Shown piece by piece: positions 28,722 to 32,078 of a stretch of 32,078 bases of DNA. Position numbers and translations under genes: made by a program. Source of the DNA: Marinilabiliales bacterium (GTDB lineage: Bacteria; Bacteroidota; Bacteroidia; Bacteroidales; F082); assembly GCA_002869365.1 (NCBI GenBank), contig PKTA01000187.1, forward strand, positions 1 through 32,078. The letters run 5' to 3'. The notes beneath the pieces were generated by a model. The model had not been told where the DNA came from. It did no database searches and worked only from the letters and a program-made list of their open reading frames with translations. The stretch's first letter is position 1. The number at the start of each line of letters is the position of its first letter.

Positions 28722-29957
28722 ATGAAAAAGATTATATTATATGTTGTTTTAGCAACAATTTTATTTAGCTGCTCTACAAAAGAAAAAAACAAGATTGCAT
28801 TTGAACAGTGGAGAGGAATAAATAGAGATGGTATATATCAAGAAAAAGATCTTTTAAAAACGTGGACAGAAGGAGGCCCTGAATTATTATGGTTTAGTGA
28901 AAATTTGGGAGAAGGTTACGGATCTCCAATTATTACTGATAGTACAATATACATTTTAGCATCTAGAGATAGTATTAGCGTTGCAGTGGCTTTCGATTTA
29001 AAAGGCAATGTAAAATGGCAAAAAGATTTTGGCAAAGAATGGAATACTAGTTACCCAGGAACAAGATCAACACCTACTTTAATAAACGAGCTTCTATATG
29101 TTTCATCCGGCATGGGTGATATTTCATGTATGAATAGTGAAAATGGCGAAATTATCTGGACTAAAAACATGTTGAAAGATTTTCATGGAAAAGCACCATA
29201 CTTTGGATATGCACAATCTTTACTAATTAATGATAGTATTGTGTATGCCATGCCAGGAGGTGCTGACACAAACATTATTGCACTAAACAGATACAATGGA
29301 GATATTATTTGGATATCTAAGGCAAAGGGAGAAAACCCGGCATATAACTCTCCAAAATTAATTGACATTGGTGGAAATCAAATCCTTGTAACATATTCTA
29401 AAGAAAACTTTATTGGGATAGATGCAAAAACAGGAAGTCTTCTTTGGAGCGAGTCATTTATTGCTAAATACCCAAATCATGCTAATACGGTATTATATGA
29501 AGATAGTGCAATATTTACCGCTGCTCCTATTGGTCATGGTTTATTAAAATATAAATTGTCAGATGATGGCTCTGAAATAACAAAGATATGGCACGACACA
29601 ATAATTGGAAATTACTTTGGAGGAATGATAAAGTTAGCAGACAAAATATACACTGGCGCCGGCGGAAGAAGTAAAAATCTAGTTATGTTAAATGCAAATA
29701 CTGGAGAAATTAAAGACTCTCTTGTTACAGGAAATGGATCTATAATTTATGCAGATGAAATGCTTTATACATATGCACATAAAAATGGAAAAGTTTGTTT
29801 GATAGATCCTGAAACCTTTGAAATTAAAGGAAGCTTTAAAGTTAAAAAAGGAACTAAAGAACATTTTTCTCATCCTGTAATAAAAAACGGTGTCCTGTAT
29901 ATCCGACATGGAAATGCATTATTAGCATACGATATAAAGGATAAAAAACTAGTCTAA
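28722..29957 (+). CDS. PQQ-like beta-propeller lipoprotein
   Basis: 411 residues. Type II signal peptide with lipobox LFSC (Cys17). The mature protein is an all-beta PQQ-like (BamB-type) propeller: repeated blades with GYGSPIITDSTIYIL, AVAFDLKGNVKWQKD, INELLYVSSGMGDISCMNS, ENGEIIWTKNM, NRYNGDIIWISKAK, AKTGSLLWSES and NANTGEIKDSL, in which Gly-x-x-x-Trp motifs close each blade. No active-site residues of PQQ dehydrogenases are present, so it is likely a binding propeller on a membrane; the lipid anchor suggests inner face of the outer membrane or the inner membrane. It stands between the DUF3857-like gene (133-base gap) and the AI-2E-family gene (66-base gap, same strand), so possible co-transcription with the latter. 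Confidence 0.88.
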   Translation: MKKIILYVVLATILFSCSTKEKNKIAFEQWRGINRDGIYQEKDLLKTWTEGGPELLWFSENLGEGYGSPIITDSTIYILASRDSISVAVAFDLKGNVKWQKDFGKEWNTSYPGTRSTPTLINELLYVSSGMGDISCMNSENGEIIWTKNMLKDFHGKAPYFGYAQSLLINDSIVYAMPGGADTNIIALNRYNGDIIWISKAKGENPAYNSPKLIDIGGNQILVTYSKENFIGIDAKTGSLLWSESFIAKYPNHANTVLYEDSAIFTAAPIGHGLLKYKLSDDGSEITKIWHDTIIGNYFGGMIKLADKIYTGAGGRSKNLVMLNANTGEIKDSLVTGNGSIIYADEMLYTYAHKNGKVCLIDPETFEIKGSFKVKKGTKEHFSHPVIKNGVLYIRHGNALLAYDIKDKKLV

Positions 29958-30023
29958 GTATCTTTATTTAGGGGAAATATTATTATTACTCATTACAATT
30001 AAAACATATTCTATCCAATTACT

Positions 30024-31085
30024 ATGAAAGATTTAAAAACTACAAATACTTTACTACTAATAATAATAATTCCATTGGTATTTTATTTATTGAAAATACT
30101 GTCCTTTATCTTCATACCATTAATTTCATCAATGTTTATTGCTTTATTATTCTTGCCATTGATGAGGTGGTTAAAAAAAAAGAATATACCTAAACCTCTG
30201 AGCATATCAGCAATAATTATAATCATTATTGGCATCTTGAGCTTTGGGGGCAAATTAATTCAACTTTCAACGAATGAAATTATATCAGCAGATAGTTCAT
30301 TCTTCGAAAAAGCAGAAATAAAACTAGTGGGATTAATTGAATCCATAGAGAGTTTTTTAGGCATTCAAAGATTAAAAGGTGATAATGTGATAATACACTA
30401 CTTTCAGAATAATAATATTTTTGAAAATTTTGGCACAACACTGGATTTTGTTGGCAACACTTTAACGATGATACTTATGACCGTATTTTTTGTTGTTTTA
30501 CTACTTTCAGAATCCATAAACTTCCAAAAACTACTAAATATAACTCTCGTCAAAAGTAATTATTCCTCAGTACGTACTTTTATGAAAATAGAAAAGGACA
30601 TCATTAAGTTTGTCTGGGTAAAGTTTTTGATAAGCCTGTTTACAGGTATTGGATTTAGTTTAGCATGTATATTTTTTGGTATTAGTTTTCCAATTTTCTG
30701 GGGGCTTTTTGCGTTTTTCATTAATTTCGTTCAAATGGTAGGCTCTGTAGTTTCTGTTGTATTGTTGTCACTATTTGCTTTTGTAGAGCTAGAACCAACA
30801 GTAACATTACTGTTTTTCATCATCACAATCACTACTGTTCAAGTACTTATGGGAGGAATATTAGAGCCAATTTTCATGGGTAAAACCTTTTCCATTAATG
30901 TAATAACAGTAATAGTTATGTTAATGCTATGGGGTTATATTTGGGGAGTTCCTGGACTAATAATGTCAATACCAATAACAGTCTTTACCAAAATTATATT
31001 GGAACATTTTCCTAATACCAGAAATATTTCAAGTTTGATGGCAGGTAATACCCCAAATGTAAAACCTTTCTGGAAGGAAAAATGA
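30024..31085 (+). CDS. AI-2E/PerM family permease
   Basis: 353 residues, typical family length. TM segments at about 8-26, 28-47, 58-76 and, after a soluble stretch with an amphipathic region (about 80-145), several more from 148 to 335. The family's conserved core is visible: FWGLFAFFINFVQMVGSVVS, GILEPIFMGKTFSINVITVI and MLMLWGYIWGVPGLIMSIPI. The family (PF01594: YdiK, PerM, TqsA) exports or permeates autoinducer-2, or in other bacteria acts in Na+/H+ or unknown transport; substrate not predictable. It is the only gene in the window ending in TGA, backed up by an in-frame TAA three bases later. It follows the propeller lipoprotein gene by 66 bases. Confidence 0.92.
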   Translation: MKDLKTTNTLLLIIIIPLVFYLLKILSFIFIPLISSMFIALLFLPLMRWLKKKNIPKPLSISAIIIIIIGILSFGGKLIQLSTNEIISADSSFFEKAEIKLVGLIESIESFLGIQRLKGDNVIIHYFQNNNIFENFGTTLDFVGNTLTMILMTVFFVVLLLSESINFQKLLNITLVKSNYSSVRTFMKIEKDIIKFVWVKFLISLFTGIGFSLACIFFGISFPIFWGLFAFFINFVQMVGSVVSVVLLSLFAFVELEPTVTLLFFIITITTVQVLMGGILEPIFMGKTFSINVITVIVMLMLWGYIWGVPGLIMSIPITVFTKIILEHFPNTRNISSLMAGNTPNVKPFWKEK

Positions 31086-31121
31086 GATTAATTGAATGAG
31101 AGTCTTCCATTTTTACAGAAG

Positions 31122-31142
31122 TTTAGTTTATGATAAACTAAA
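31122..31142. terminator. AT-rich hairpin downstream of the permease
   Basis: TTTAGTTTA and TAAACTAAA form a perfect 9-bp inverted repeat with a 3-base loop, 37 bases past the permease stop. No strong U-tract follows; weak terminator or transcript-stabilising hairpin. Confidence 0.35.
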
Positions 31143-31148
31143 AATATT

Positions 31149-31170
31149 AGGCAGTAAATAAATACTGCTT
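31149..31170 (+). terminator. candidate terminator hairpin after the permease
   Basis: AGGCAGTA (31149-31156) pairs with TACTGCTT (31163-31170, one G-U), loop 6 nt, followed by TTCC rather than a long U-tract. It follows the previous hairpin directly, giving a double-hairpin end region. Confidence 0.4.
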
Positions 31171-31387
31171 TCCATCAATTAAAAATCGGATATCCATAAT
31201 TCGAGGCCAACTTGGCACCCTTAGTCCCTGCTGCACTTTAATAAGTAAGGGTATAACATTATTAAATGTTTTTATAATCGATTCTTATTTTTTTAATTAT
31301 TTTATGAAGTTCAAAGTATCAAAACTTTTCAAACTTTTTATATTCGATATATTATGAGTTAATTCTTCAGCTATTCAGATTATTTGA

Positions 31388-31395
31388 TAAATTTG
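31388..31395 (+). promoter_or_regulatory. -7 box for the PAS sensor gene
   Basis: TAAATTTG is an exact TAnnTTTG match about 38 bases upstream of ATG 31434. No TTTG is found at the -33 distance. Confidence 0.42.
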
Positions 31396-31433
31396 ACGTA
31401 CGCTAAAATCAGAATTCTTTAATTATCGATGCT

Positions 31434-32078
31434 ATGGATAATATTAATACTTCCAGTTCTAAACTGTCTTACGAAGAACTTTTAGAACAGAACACCCATT
31501 TAAAAAATCAGATTAAAGAAATTCAACAGAGACCAAAAAGGACTTTAGATGAATTGGAAAAGAGTGAAGAATTATTTCTTAAAAGTGATCAATTTCTCAA
31601 CCACATGGGAGCTATGTCTAAAGTGGGTGGTTGGCAATTGGATTTAAAAACTCAAAAACTTCAATGGACTAAAGAGGTGTATGCAATACATGAAGTAGAT
31701 GAAGACTTTCAACCAACCGTTGAGAAGGGTTGGGGATTTTATCATCTGGAATCAAGAGCGATACTTAATAAAGCATATAATGAATCGCTTGCAAATTCAA
31801 GTGTTTACGACTTAGAGCTTAAAATTATAACAGCCAAGGGTAACATAAAAGATGTTCGTGCAATTGGTAAAGTTATTAACAGCGATGAAGGCATACCAGA
31901 TAGCGTTTTTGGTACATTTCAGGATATAACAGAAAAAAAGAAATCAGAAAATGAACTAATCAAAGCCAAAGAGGAAGCTAATAGCAGATTGCAACAAATT
32001 AGAATAATTCATGCAAACACTCCGAATGTTATTTGGAAATGGGATTTTGATGAGGATGGGAATTTTATAAATGTTTAT
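31434..32078 (+). CDS. PAS-domain signal-transduction protein, N-terminal part (truncated by window)
   Basis: Frame opens at ATG 31434 and runs to the right edge with no stop (215 codons); an ATG at 31429 is in another frame. The N-terminus is a Gln/Glu-rich coiled coil (about 12-50). A PAS_3-type domain follows (about 55-170: MSKVGGWQLDLKTQKLQWT, the VYAIHEVDEDF type of PAS signature, VFGTFQDITEKKKSE), then a linker helix and the start of a second PAS (TPNVIWKWDFDEDGNFINVY). The 'FGTFQDITEKK' ending is typical of PAS domains in multi-PAS histidine kinases or diguanylate cyclases, so the missing part is probably a kinase, GGDEF or similar output. No signal peptide or TM segment in the visible part. 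Confidence 0.9.
   Translation, partial: MDNINTSSSKLSYEELLEQNTHLKNQIKEIQQRPKRTLDELEKSEELFLKSDQFLNHMGAMSKVGGWQLDLKTQKLQWTKEVYAIHEVDEDFQPTVEKGWGFYHLESRAILNKAYNESLANSSVYDLELKIITAKGNIKDVRAIGKVINSDEGIPDSVFGTFQDITEKKKSENELIKAKEEANSRLQQIRIIHANTPNVIWKWDFDEDGNFINVY

Larger units (their letters stand above)
31086..31433. other. 348-base intergenic region
   Basis: Contains two hairpins after the permease stop (31122-31142 and 31149-31170). An 11-base palindrome GCCAACTTGGC lies at 31206-31216 in a short GC-richer stretch, and a near-direct 10-base repeat of CAAAACTTTT / CAAACTTTTT at 31320-31339. The PAS-sensor gene's -7 box is at 31388-31395. No tRNA or coding frame was seen. Confidence 0.6.

Noticed and set aside
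31190-31250. tRNA-like or structured RNA in the GC-richer patch after the permease
   Set aside because: No T-loop consensus or cloverleaf could be drawn; only a short palindrome is present.

Overview
The window is AT-rich bacterial DNA from a member of the Bacteroidota, most likely a free-living or environmental Bacteroidia; order and genus cannot be read from the sequence. The evidence for this is several secreted proteins ending in type IX secretion (T9SS) C-terminal sorting domains with 'PNP' motifs, a LytTR response regulator paired with a Reg_prop/Y_Y_Y propeller histidine kinase, promoter-like TAnnTTTG (-7) boxes of the Bacteroidota type, and almost no Shine-Dalgarno sequences. No tRNA, rRNA, CRISPR array, transposase or prophage gene was seen.

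Layout. 1-1684 (+) is the 3' part of a LacZ-type GH2 beta-galactosidase cut by the window edge, followed by a 56-residue zinc-ribbon microprotein (1849-2019, +). From 2046 to 19409 all genes lie on the minus strand: a response regulator/propeller kinase pair; three large exported T9SS cargo proteins (beta-helix/Ig protein, multicopper oxidase, 960-residue BACON/HYR-type protein), with strong terminator-type hairpins downstream of the second and third; a translationally overlapped pair of exported repeat proteins (WG-like/low-complexity and TPR/coiled-coil/MORN-like); and a bacterial ADP-dependent sugar kinase homologue.

19728-22346 (+) is a large VPS10/BNR propeller protein with a T9SS tail whose frame is interrupted by two in-frame TGA codons and is otherwise intact. 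It is followed by a convergent lipoprotein gene (22438-23181, -). Then come a promoter-led two-gene operon of unknown function (four-TM membrane protein plus winged-helix protein, 23626-25074, +), a convergent cysteine-rich 2x[4Fe-4S] protein (25197-26327, -), and a + strand run of an exported DUF3857/transglutaminase-like protein without a catalytic cysteine, a PQQ-type propeller lipoprotein, an AI-2E/PerM family permease, and the start of a PAS-domain sensor cut by the right edge.

No obvious pathway links the window. The themes are cell-surface and secreted proteins (polysaccharide use, oxidase, adhesin-like or propeller scaffolds) and membrane signalling. The observations most worth following up are the doubly TGA-interrupted propeller gene, the bacterial ADP-dependent kinase with all its signature motifs, the catalytically dead transglutaminase-like protein, the unrecognised membrane/winged-helix pair, the overlapping WG/MORN pair and the zinc-ribbon microprotein. 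I did not find a convincing new multi-gene defence or biosynthetic system.
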